7,400 nt of DNA from an uncultured Prevotellaceae bacterium (GTDB lineage: Bacteria > Bacteroidota > Bacteroidia > Bacteroidales > Bacteroidaceae), in the NCBI GenBank assembly GCA_946415695.1, contig CAMKTM010000116.1, positions 1-7,400 on the forward strand. Direction: 5' to 3'. Below, one piece after another: positions 1 through 6,188 of the stretch. The translations under genes and the position numbers were made by a program. The first letter of the stretch is position 1; every line of letters begins with the position of its first letter. Under the pieces are notes generated by a model that saw only the letters and a list, made by a program, of their open reading frames with translations, did no database searches and was not told where the DNA came from.

Positions 1-77
1 TATCAGGTGGGGGGGTAGTATTGTTTACTGCTTTAACTACTGACTACAGATTACTTACTACAAACATTGAGAACATC

Positions 78-110
78 ATATATAGTTATATATATATATA
101 GTATATATAT
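78..110. repeat. TA dinucleotide microsatellite
   Basis: An almost pure alternating A/T tract, broken only by G at two places and followed by TTATTATTAG. Such tracts melt easily and can change length by slippage. No gene reads through it, so any effect would be on regulation or DNA structure. Confidence 0.8.
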
Positions 111-124
111 TATTATTAGTAGTA

Positions 125-138
125 AGAGAGAGAGAGAG
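125..138. repeat. AG dinucleotide microsatellite, seven units
   Basis: Seven AG units. Positions 129-139 (AGAGAGAGAGG) are the exact reverse complement of 207-217 (CCTCTCTCTCT), so the tract forms one arm of an inverted repeat around the 27-bp repeat copy at 170-196. Confidence 0.75.
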
Positions 139-158
139 GAAGGTCTTGTGAGCAGTCG

Positions 159-208
159 GGGGGGCTGTGAATGAAACTGTCATCTGTCATCTGTCAGAAA
201 AGCCCCCC
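159..208. repeat. Inverted repeat GGGGGGCT / AGCCCCCC
   Basis: The arms 159-166 and 201-208 are perfectly complementary over 8 bp and enclose 34 nt that include the whole 27-bp repeat copy at 170-196. With the outer AG/CT arms (129-139 and 207-217) this gives two mutually exclusive stem-loops presenting the repeat in the loop. It has no T tail after the second arm, so it is not a standard intrinsic terminator. Confidence 0.5.
170..196 (+). repeat. 27-bp repeat, left copy (inverted relative to 6096-6122)
   Basis: It begins AATGAAACTGTCAT and continues with the heptamer CTGTCAT in tandem. The reverse complement of 6096-6122 matches it at 25 of 27 positions; the two differences are C versus T at equivalent places in the heptamers. 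The match stops sharply on both sides. It could be a terminal repeat of an element or one of a family of dispersed repeats. Part of the similarity comes from the internal heptamer, but the AATGAAA flank is not low complexity. Confidence 0.6.
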
Positions 209-222
209 TCTCTCTCTGTCAC

Positions 223-240
223 GGCAGGACATTTCCTGCC
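223..240 (+). other. Small perfect hairpin upstream of the first gene
   Basis: GGCAGGA (223-229) and TCCTGCC (234-240) form a 7-bp stem with a CATT loop. There is no T run after it. It may be an RNA structure in the leader of the 310-1500 gene, or the remains of an upstream terminator. The role is unknown. Confidence 0.4.
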
Positions 241-309
241 ATGCGAAATAAAATCTTGTGACTGAGCGGGTTTGGCACGGTTTTTGTTAAAAAAGATTAA
301 AACGCGTTT

Positions 310-1500
310 ATGAAGATTTCGAAACAAATTGGCAGTTCCCATGTGGAGGAGATGGAGAAGATTCTGTCGTTCATCGAGGCTTTCGATGTCCATAAACTTC
401 TATATGCCATCAGCGAAAAGAGTCTGGACGAGGATGCGATTGTCGCGCTCTCTCTTGACATCCGCGAACAGAACGTGAAGTTGGAGCGACAGAAGAAGTA
501 TCTGTTCAGTTACACAAGGACTTGCAATAAGAAGTATGCTCTGGAAGACAACAAGCTGGTTGATTCGTCGGCTCGTCTGTCCCACAAGATGCGGAGCGGT
601 ATCAGCGGGATAAAGAAGACGGTGATGGCTTTCTACAAGAAGTCGCGGCGGAAGCACTTCCCCGGGGGGAAGGAGCCGCAGGCCATTGACAAGTCGCTCA
701 TTGCCACAGAAGAGTACATGAGAGACCTTTTCGGGCTGGGGAGCTATCCCGATTGTGTAAAAGAGCTGTTCAGGGATATGGTGTCGTTCTTCAACAACAT
801 GAACGAATGCCTTGTGGAGGCCAGAAGGTCGCTGTCGGAAGAGAAGGAGATTCGCGAGGACCAACGTAGGTGTCTCGACCTGCTTGAGACAGCCTGTGAA
901 ATGTGCAAAAAGCAGCAGGAGTTCCTCTATGATACGATGAAAAACGACCCGACTGCCCAGGCTGCTCTGCTTAATTCGAAGCTACTGCAGCCAGGCGACG
1001 AGAACCCTGTGCTAAAGGCTTGGGTAAACAGTCCGGACGACAGGGGAACGTTTGCATCCGACTATTATCACAACTGTTCGCCTAAGGATGTCAGCAAGAT
1101 TGCGTTCTACGAGACGATAACCGAGGCAGAAGGCGACCCGAACCTGATAGCCTGCATGACGCTCTTCGGCTGCGACAAGGAGAAAGCCCGCCGTATCAAC
1201 CTTGCCATCGAGTGCTTCGACAGCCTCTTGCCCGAAACGTGCAAACGGAACAAGATACCTGCCATTCATCTGTTTGTTTTTATGAAGTGGTGCTCCGAAG
1301 GGATAGGCTATGAGACGTTCCTGAACTATTTCAACAAGCGCTACAAGGAGGCAGGCGGCCATTGGGGAACCATAGGCAAGTCTGCCATCAGCGGGGTTGC
1401 CCAAAAAGCATACAGAGACGCGAAATTCGATAACGTAAAGAGGACAATGTTGATAAAACTGGAGAAAATTTTCCCTCAAAAGAGTGACAAAACTGTGTGA
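310..1500 (+). CDS. Unrecognised 396-residue hypothetical protein
   Basis: I do not recognise the family. The protein is hydrophilic, with no signal peptide and no clear membrane segment, so a cytoplasmic location is likely. The first 220 residues or so are mostly charged helix with likely coiled-coil stretches (around 35-70 and 160-215) and a very basic patch near residues 98-120 (GIKKTVMAFYKKSRRKHF). The last 170 residues look like a separate compact domain with a conserved-looking end, GGHWGTIGKSAISG (349-362), followed by more basic helix. The basic patches would suit nucleic-acid binding, but no catalytic motif is visible. The ATG at 310 is preceded by an A-rich leader; the next in-frame Met is residue 15. 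The gene stops about 80 bases before the promoter of the restriction-modification pair and seems to be a separate transcription unit. Even codon use and length support a real gene. Confidence 0.8.
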   Translation: MKISKQIGSSHVEEMEKILSFIEAFDVHKLLYAISEKSLDEDAIVALSLDIREQNVKLERQKKYLFSYTRTCNKKYALEDNKLVDSSARLSHKMRSGISGIKKTVMAFYKKSRRKHFPGGKEPQAIDKSLIATEEYMRDLFGLGSYPDCVKELFRDMVSFFNNMNECLVEARRSLSEEKEIREDQRRCLDLLETACEMCKKQQEFLYDTMKNDPTAQAALLNSKLLQPGDENPVLKAWVNSPDDRGTFASDYYHNCSPKDVSKIAFYETITEAEGDPNLIACMTLFGCDKEKARRINLAIECFDSLLPETCKRNKIPAIHLFVFMKWCSEGIGYETFLNYFNKRYKEAGGHWGTIGKSAISGVAQKAYRDAKFDNVKRTMLIKLEKIFPQKSDKTV

Positions 1501-1565
1501 TTTGAATGGGGAGAAGCACCTTTTAATATATTTGGAGGATGTTTTTTTGAGTGAAATGTATGCTT

Positions 1566-1589
1566 TTTGGGCAGAATTTGCTATCTTTG
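1566..1589 (+). promoter_or_regulatory. Bacteroidota-type promoter for the restriction-modification pair
   Basis: TATCTTTG at 1582-1589 is an exact match to the TAnnTTTG -7 box used by the Bacteroidota primary sigma factor. The only TTTG upstream within reach (1566-1569) is 12 bp away rather than the usual 19 or so, so the -33 element is weak. A start site near 1596 would leave a leader of about 15 nt before the ATG at 1611. Since this promoter lies inside the 5' end of the longest possible reading frame, it argues that the upstream GTG at 1551 is not the start. Confidence 0.6.
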
Positions 1590-1610
1590 CAAAAGAATAC
1601 TCATGCAAAC

Positions 1611-2525
1611 ATGAACGGAAACGCTCCTCATATAGTGCAATATCAAGGTTCAAAACGCATTTTGGCTCCTCAGATTCTCCAGTATATGCCTCGCCACTTC
1701 AGGCGTTTGGTTGAGCCTTTTGCGGGAATGGCAGCCATTTCTATCGCTTCGGGCATACAAAGAAGGGCGGAATACTACTATATAAACGACTTGAACCAGC
1801 CTCTGGTCAGCGTGCTGAAAGCAGCCATTGAACATCCAAATGAATTGGTGGAGCAATACTCGTCTGTATGGAATGAGCAGTTTATCTGCGAGGGAGGCAG
1901 CATCAGCCATTATTACAAAGTGCGTGAGGACTTCAATCGCGGCAACCAGTCCGCTGCCAACATGCTATATCTGCTTGCTCGCTGCGTGAAGGGTTCTGTC
2001 CGCTATGGCAGTAACGGCCTTTTCAACCAGTCGCCAGACAAACGTCGCAACGGCACTTCTCCAAAGACATTGAGGCAGAATGTCTTTGCTATATCTTACT
2101 ACCTGAGGGGCATCACCGAGTTCTCGTCAAAGGACTATCGTGAGGTACTGGATGAAGCCAAACCGGGTGATGTCGTTTATATGGACCCTCCATACCAGGG
2201 CGTTTCCAACGTCCGCGACAGCCGTTACCTTGCCGGAATAGACTTTGATTCTTTCGTTGAGGCTGTTGATTGCCTGAATAATCGTGGAATAGATTTCCTT
2301 ATCAGCTTTGACGGGAAGTGCGGCGAAAGGCAATATGGGGAGGATTTACCGTCAGAACTGGGCTTGCACAAAGTTCTCCTGAATGCCGGGCTTTCCAGCC
2401 AGAGTATTCTCTTAGGCAAGAAAGAAACCACATTTGAGGCCCTATACGTCAGTCGAGGCCTGCAATCACACATGCCACAGACAAAGAAATTGCAATATGA
2501 CCTGTTTGAAGATATTGTTGTATGA
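1611..2525 (+). CDS. DNA adenine-N6 methyltransferase, D12 (Dam-like) class, 304 residues
   Basis: Transfers a methyl group from S-adenosylmethionine to adenine in a specific DNA site, protecting the host from the partner nuclease. The motif order is that of the alpha/D12 class: QYQGSK (residues 10-15, motif X), VEPFAGMAAI (34-43, the SAM-binding FxG motif I), IND (58-60, motif II), then the family's target-recognition region with RYGSNGLFNQSP (131-142), and the catalytic DPPY at 192-195 inside VVYMDPPYQG. Length is normal for the class. The frame is open back to a GTG at 1551, but a promoter -7 box lies at 1582-1589 and similarity to the family begins only after the Met at 1611, so 1611 is chosen. 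The stop overlaps the next ATG (ATGA), which indicates translational coupling with the HNH nuclease. Recognition sequence cannot be read from the protein. Confidence 0.93.
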   Translation: MNGNAPHIVQYQGSKRILAPQILQYMPRHFRRLVEPFAGMAAISIASGIQRRAEYYYINDLNQPLVSVLKAAIEHPNELVEQYSSVWNEQFICEGGSISHYYKVREDFNRGNQSAANMLYLLARCVKGSVRYGSNGLFNQSPDKRRNGTSPKTLRQNVFAISYYLRGITEFSSKDYREVLDEAKPGDVVYMDPPYQGVSNVRDSRYLAGIDFDSFVEAVDCLNNRGIDFLISFDGKCGERQYGEDLPSELGLHKVLLNAGLSSQSILLGKKETTFEALYVSRGLQSHMPQTKKLQYDLFEDIVV

Positions 2526-3229
2526 AAAAACTGCCTAAAAAGTTTTTAGCCCAATTGAATGCTGTTACAGCCAAGCGACCAAAGACAGTTATTGACTGTA
2601 TCCTCCGCAAAGGTTATGTTACAACAGAAGAACTAAAACAACTTGGCTACGAACACGCCCCAAGAGCAGCCCGCGACGTACGAGAGCTAGGAATCCCCTT
2701 GGAAACATTTAGCGTCAAAGATTCTAATGGCCGAAACATCGCAGCTTATCGTTTCGGCGACCCCTCAAAAGTAGAAGACAAGATTTCCAAGACAGCAGGG
2801 CGGACAGTACTTTCCCAAGCATTGAAGAAAGCACTCATAGATAAATATGGAGCCCAGTGTTTTATCTATCTGCAACCAATGGAGGAACGCCTCTTGCAAA
2901 TTGACCACAGAGTCCCCTATGAGATTGCCGGAGAACAAGATGAGAATAGCACAGACTATTATATGCTGCTTTCTCCATCTGCCAACAGAGCAAAATCGTG
3001 GACGTGCGAACATTGCCCGAACTGGACGCAGCGCGACCCGGATTTTTGTTTGAAATGTTTCTGGGCGCATCCTGAAAACTATACTCATGTTGCGGGAAAA
3101 GAGCAACGCCAAATTATTATTACTTTTACAGGTGATGAAATAAAAGATTACGAAAAATTGATTGCACTTGTTGGAGAAGAAAAAGCAGAAGAAACAATCA
3201 AGGAATTGATTGGCAAATATATTCAATGA
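2522..3229 (+). CDS. HNH endonuclease, probable type II restriction enzyme, 235 residues
   Basis: Probably cuts the site methylated by the preceding enzyme. Residues 20-80 look like a winged helix-turn-helix (KTVIDCILRKGYVTTEELKQ, then PRAARDVRELGIPLET and a short beta hairpin), likely a DNA-reading module. The nuclease core follows: C113, IDHRVPY with catalytic-type D128-H129, and SPSANRAKSW with N155 and K158. Two Cys pairs, C162-x2-C165 and C176-x2-C179, probably hold a structural zinc; FWAHPENYTHVAG (180-192) closes the domain. The start overlaps the methyltransferase stop by 4 nt, so nuclease translation probably depends on methyltransferase translation. No controller (C) protein gene is present. 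The gene is visibly more A-rich than its neighbours, which fits horizontal acquisition. The HNH assignment is firm; restriction as the biological role is inference from the pairing. Confidence 0.85.
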   Translation: MKKLPKKFLAQLNAVTAKRPKTVIDCILRKGYVTTEELKQLGYEHAPRAARDVRELGIPLETFSVKDSNGRNIAAYRFGDPSKVEDKISKTAGRTVLSQALKKALIDKYGAQCFIYLQPMEERLLQIDHRVPYEIAGEQDENSTDYYMLLSPSANRAKSWTCEHCPNWTQRDPDFCLKCFWAHPENYTHVAGKEQRQIIITFTGDEIKDYEKLIALVGEEKAEETIKELIGKYIQ

Positions 3230-3266
3230 AGTCCCTGACTTCTTGTTGTATGAACATCTAACTATG

Positions 3267-3296
3267 AAAAAACACCTTCTTTGGTGTTTTTTTTTT
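3267..3296 (+). terminator. Intrinsic terminator of the restriction-modification operon
   Basis: AAAAAACACC (3267-3276) pairs perfectly with GGTGTTTTTT (3283-3292) around a 6-nt TTCTTT loop, and ten consecutive T residues run from 3287 to 3296. It lies 37 nt past the HNH stop codon. Because the stem starts with an A run it could also work for transcription on the minus strand, but no minus-strand gene is seen to its right. Confidence 0.9.
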
Positions 3297-3312
3297 GCTC
3301 TTAACTTGGGCA

Positions 3313-3487
3313 TTCGTGTACGCTGGAGAAGCCCCGTTGTTCTTGAAGTCGCACACAAAAGGTCTCTTTCGTGAACCATTTCGTGGAGGCCAGTCACTTA
3401 TCGCAAACCGTTTTGTGTACCTGAACCATAGTTTCGTGAACACCGGCATCTGTTAGCCGTACACGAACCGAAACTGTTGTTCACGAA
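3313..3487. repeat. Cluster of iteron-like 9-mers TTCGTG(T/A)AC in both orientations
   Basis: Plus-strand copies: TTCGTGTAC at 3313-3321, TTCGTGAAC at 3368-3376 and 3433-3441, and TTTGTGTAC (one mismatch) at 3412-3420. Minus-strand copies: GTACACGAA at 3459-3467 and GTTCACGAA at 3479-3487. A partial TTCGTGG is at 3380-3386. TGAACCAT plus TTTCGTG also recurs as a longer direct repeat (3372-3385 and 3422-3438, the second with a 3-nt insert). The copies at 3433 and 3459 face each other, with GGC (3445-3447) and GCC (3456-3458) extending the pairing. The arrangement suits a protein-binding array such as an origin or operator next to the primase-like gene. Confidence 0.6.
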
Positions 3488-3558
3488 ATCTGATTTTTCC
3501 TTGATTCTTAGCACCTTAAACGGCATTGTAAGGACTGCTTACGAGTTCACTTATTTCC

Positions 3559-3589
3559 TTTGTGTTTCTTTATTCTTGCCGTAACTTTG
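3559..3589 (+). promoter_or_regulatory. Strong Bacteroidota promoter for the primase-like gene
   Basis: TTTG at 3559-3562 and TAACTTTG at 3582-3589 are separated by 19 bp, the consensus arrangement for the phylum's housekeeping sigma factor. Transcription should start near 3596, giving a leader of about 105 nt that begins at a hairpin. The iteron-like cluster ends about 70 bp upstream. Confidence 0.85.
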
Positions 3590-3592
3590 CAC

Positions 3593-3671
3593 CGCAATTC
3601 AGAAAATCTGATTGCGATGCCAGGCACCCTCCGGTGCACTGAAAAAGGAAGGACTGGCATCGAGACGTCTC
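3593..3671 (+). promoter_or_regulatory. Structured 5' leader of the primase-like gene
   Basis: Three adjacent foldable units are visible. First, CGCAA (3593-3597) and TCAGA (3599-3603) pair with TCTGA (3607-3611) and TTGCG (3612-3616), with one bulged T. Second, CGATGCCAG (3615-3623) pairs perfectly with CTGGCATCG (3654-3662) and encloses an inner stem-loop, GCACC-CTCC-GGTGC (3624-3637). Third, GAGACGTCTC (3662-3671) is a perfect 10-bp palindrome. The first two share 3615-3616 and the last two share base 3662. An unpaired A-rich stretch, with no strong Shine-Dalgarno, follows up to the ATG. A regulatory RNA or a DNA replication structure are both possible; it matches no riboswitch I can name. 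Confidence 0.55.
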
Positions 3672-3701
3672 AACATTATAAAAAAAAATAAACTTAAAAT
3701 T

Positions 3702-6098
3702 ATGGCAAAAAAGATTTTTGCAATCAATCCCCGAACAAAAGACACAAAGGGGAAAATCGAGAGAATGTACCATCTCGGGTACGCACAGCCAGCAACGGCG
3801 GAGGAAGTGACGAACATGCTGTTCGGCGACGTAGGCAACCTGAGCGTGACGGTGGAAGCCATCAGGCATGGGCACGAGGAGAAGAAGGTGGAACTGCCTT
3901 ACATCTGTCCGCACTACTACGAGTTCAAGGACAACCACCGCGCGCAGGACTGCATCATCCCCTCGGCGTTCACATTCAAGACCTGCGTCGATGTGGACGA
4001 CAAGGCTGTGGTGGAAGAAGCTCGCAAGCGCGCAATGAACATGAACCAAGACGCGCAGAGTAAATGGGAAGGTATGGTGGAGTACATCGAATACTCTGCC
4101 CGCAAGAAGCTCCACATCTGGATTCGCATCCCTGTAGGCATGACCATCGAGGAAGCGCAAAAAGACTTCTGCAAGGAGATTGACATCCCATTTGATGAAA
4201 GCTGTTGCACTCCAGAGCGCTTCATCTACATGACAGGCGACCAGGTCATCCGTTTCCCCAAATGGCTCGAACCGCTCACGGAGGAGGAAATCAGGGTGCG
4301 CCAGGAAGCCTACCGGCAGAGAGGCCTTGACGTGGACGGACGCCCACTGGGCGAGCAGGCTCACAAAGGTTCCAACCCTGACAGCAACACTCCAGCGGAG
4401 AATAAGCTCCCCACCCACGAGGACTTTTGGAAAGGGTCTGCATCACCACGCACACGTTTCATCATCAAGGAAATCATGCGCCGTGAAGCGCTCACCGTGG
4501 CCGATTTCAACGAAAAAGGCGGCAGGCACAATGCCGTGAAGATGCTGCTCGGTCATTCCCTTTCGCTTCTCACTCCCGGAGAGTTCCGTGCCACCCTGAA
4601 AGAACTGATGCCAGAGAACTGGGATGACCAGAACACGCGGCAAATCGTCAAGGACTACTACACGAAGTACTACGACGAGAGCTCACGACTGACTGAATTT
4701 CAGAAGGATGTTTATCGACGGAGCCGCAAACTGGCCGATGAGCAAGATGGCGAGACGGTAGCATCACAGCCTCAGCAAGTCTATGGCGACACAGCATCGC
4801 TCACCGAAATCTATGCCGCCAAGCAGCCACCCATGCTGCCCGAGAAACTCCCATCGCTGGTCAGGAAGGCTACGGCACTCACTCCTCGGGAACTCAAGCC
4901 CACGGTGGCACAAGGCATCTTCCCATCACTCGGAGCCTATCCACGAAACCTCAAATTCCTCTACATCGACAACCTCTACCGCGAACTGCGCATGAACTGC
5001 CTCACCATAGCAGGAACAGGCAGCGGCAAGGACACAAGCCTCAAGCAACCATTGAAGCACATCACGAAACCAATGGTTGAGCGCGATGCCGTCAACCGAC
5101 AGAGGCTCAAAGAGTACAACGAACAGTTCAACGCCACCAAGGCCAACTCAGACAAGCCCAAGCGACCCGCCGACCTCATCATTCAGAAAGTCGGCTCGGA
5201 CCTCACACCCGCCCGACTGGCACAACTCATGGACGACTCGCAAGGGGCACCGCTCTACACGCAGATGAACGAGTTCGAGCAATGGTACGGCGTAGAGGGG
5301 TTAAGAGGGCAGCAATGTACCTTCAAAAACCTGAAACTGGCCGACGACGAAGAGAATCCCTTCGGACAGGAACGTGCAGGAGCACAGAGCATCAACTATT
5401 CCGGTCCGCTCTTCCTCAACTGGAACGCAAGTACCACGCCTGGCAAGGTGCAGAGCATGTTCCGAAACGTCATGGTGGACGGACCTGTCAGCCGCGTCTG
5501 TCTTGCCACCACACCCGACGTGGGTCTGGCAGCACCCATCCCTCGCTATGGCAACTACGACGAGCGCTACGACGAAGCACTACGTCCGTACATCGAGAAC
5601 CTCTCGCAGGCAACAGGCGAAATAGATTGCCGCCAAGCATGCCGACTTGCTGAACGGCTCAAGTCCGAGTGCGACCAGTACACACTCGTCACGCAAGACG
5701 AAGTGTTCGACAACCTCAGCCATCGTGCCCTCGTCCATGCCTTCCGAAAAGCCTGCCTGCTCTACGCAGCAAACGGAATGAAGTGGGAAAAATCCATCGA
5801 AAGCTTCTGCCGATGGAGCCTCCACTTCGACCTCTGGCTCAAGCTCAACTTCTTCGGGGACATGATTCGCAAAGCAGGCGAACACATGCAGACATCAAAG
5901 AGAGGGCCACGCAACCTCCTCGAACAGATTCCCGTCGACGCAGACGGCACCTTCACCTTCAGCGACGCCATTGCCACACGCACCAAGTGCGGCAAGTGCG
6001 AAGAAGGAACAGGCAACATGCTAAGCCAGTGGAAGTCGAGAGGTTACATCGAAGTCCTGCCAAACGGCCGCTTCAAAAAGCATCTGCCCCAAGCGTGA
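3702..6098 (+). CDS. VirE_N/DUF3987-type primase-ATPase-like protein, 798 residues
   Basis: Likely a replication protein joining a primase-like N-terminal half to a P-loop ATPase half; the family is common on Bacteroidales islands and its exact activity is not established. In the N-terminal part, CVDVDD (D97, D99, D100) and KLHIWIR (H138) resemble the DhD and sxH metal and nucleotide-binding motifs of archaeo-eukaryotic-type primases, and ERFIYMTGDQVIRFP (near 170-185) is typical of the BT4734/VirE_N domain. A helical linker similar to primase C-terminal domains covers roughly 250-350. GTGSGKD (438-444, with K443) is a Walker A loop; LYTQMNEFEQW with N523-E524-F525-E526 lies where the acidic motif is expected. 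The C-terminal end, around GRFKKHLPQA, looks like a winged-helix tail. The ATG at 3702 follows a long A-rich stretch and is about 105 nt from a strong promoter; a longer TTG-started frame from 3612 would translate the hairpin leader and is rejected. Catalytic competence is inferred. Confidence 0.8.
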   Translation: MAKKIFAINPRTKDTKGKIERMYHLGYAQPATAEEVTNMLFGDVGNLSVTVEAIRHGHEEKKVELPYICPHYYEFKDNHRAQDCIIPSAFTFKTCVDVDDKAVVEEARKRAMNMNQDAQSKWEGMVEYIEYSARKKLHIWIRIPVGMTIEEAQKDFCKEIDIPFDESCCTPERFIYMTGDQVIRFPKWLEPLTEEEIRVRQEAYRQRGLDVDGRPLGEQAHKGSNPDSNTPAENKLPTHEDFWKGSASPRTRFIIKEIMRREALTVADFNEKGGRHNAVKMLLGHSLSLLTPGEFRATLKELMPENWDDQNTRQIVKDYYTKYYDESSRLTEFQKDVYRRSRKLADEQDGETVASQPQQVYGDTASLTEIYAAKQPPMLPEKLPSLVRKATALTPRELKPTVAQGIFPSLGAYPRNLKFLYIDNLYRELRMNCLTIAGTGSGKDTSLKQPLKHITKPMVERDAVNRQRLKEYNEQFNATKANSDKPKRPADLIIQKVGSDLTPARLAQLMDDSQGAPLYTQMNEFEQWYGVEGLRGQQCTFKNLKLADDEENPFGQERAGAQSINYSGPLFLNWNASTTPGKVQSMFRNVMVDGPVSRVCLATTPDVGLAAPIPRYGNYDERYDEALRPYIENLSQATGEIDCRQACRLAERLKSECDQYTLVTQDEVFDNLSHRALVHAFRKACLLYAANGMKWEKSIESFCRWSLHFDLWLKLNFFGDMIRKAGEHMQTSKRGPRNLLEQIPVDADGTFTFSDAIATRTKCGKCEEGTGNMLSQWKSRGYIEVLPNGRFKKHLPQA

Positions 6099-6122
6099 CA
6101 AATGACAAATGACAGTTTCATT
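6096..6122 (-). repeat. 27-bp repeat, right copy (inverted relative to 170-196)
   Basis: It reads TGACAAATGACAAATGACAG then TTTCATT on the plus strand and is the reverse complement of 170-196 with two differences. Its first three bases are the stop codon of the primase-like gene, so either the gene evolved to end at the repeat or repeat insertion fixed the C-terminus. The two copies lie about 5.9 kb apart in opposite orientation. Confidence 0.6.
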
Positions 6123-6188
6123 TGTTGGCATGTCCCAGCGACAAGTCATAAATAAGTAGAGTGCGCCAACTCATCTCTACCAGCACAT

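Larger units (their letters stand above)
1..309. other. Gene-free left end rich in simple repeats
   Basis: No credible coding region is seen here; the only open frame (minus strand, 187-393) overlaps the start of the next gene and has no family-like features. The stretch holds a G7 run at 9-15, a TA-rich microsatellite, an AG microsatellite, a second G7 run at 158-164, a C6 run followed by TC repeats (203-217), one copy of a 27-bp repeat and a small hairpin. No convincing TAnnTTTG promoter for the gene at 310 was found. The A-rich bases just before 310 fit a Bacteroidota ribosome-loading region. Confidence 0.6.
3230..3701. other. 472-bp non-coding region before the primase-like gene
   Basis: No coding region is supported. 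The stretch contains, in order, the terminator of the restriction-modification unit, a cluster of 9-bp iteron-like motifs (3313-3487), a promoter (3559-3589) and a folded transcript leader (3593-3671). A minus-strand 63-residue frame across 3258-3449 is low complexity and reads back through the terminator, so it is not called. AAATCTGATT occurs at 3486-3495 and again at 3604-3613. Confidence 0.6.

Noticed and set aside
1012..1653. Minus-strand open frame of 213 codons
   Set aside because: It crosses the end of one plus-strand gene and the promoter of the next; no recognisable domain.
1484..1714. Plus-strand 76-codon frame between the first gene and the methyltransferase
   Set aside because: It overlaps both genes in another frame and covers the promoter; no conserved features.
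2765..3397. Minus-strand open frame of 210 codons over the HNH gene
   Set aside because: It reads antisense through the HNH motifs and the terminator hairpin; the Lys/Phe-rich stretches come from the A/T runs.
3258..3449. 63-codon minus-strand frame in the iteron-like region
   Set aside because: It is short, Lys/Arg/Phe-rich, ends within the terminator region and has no promoter; the repeated DNA words explain its pattern.
3612..3701. Upstream TTG-started extension of the primase-like protein (30 residues)
   Set aside because: It would translate the hairpin leader; the ATG at 3702 has an A-rich leader and family-like sequence starts there.
3570..4418. Long minus-strand open frame (282 codons) opposite the primase-like gene
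   Set aside because: It is a shadow of the strongly supported plus-strand gene, runs across that gene's promoter and leader, and has no family-like motifs.
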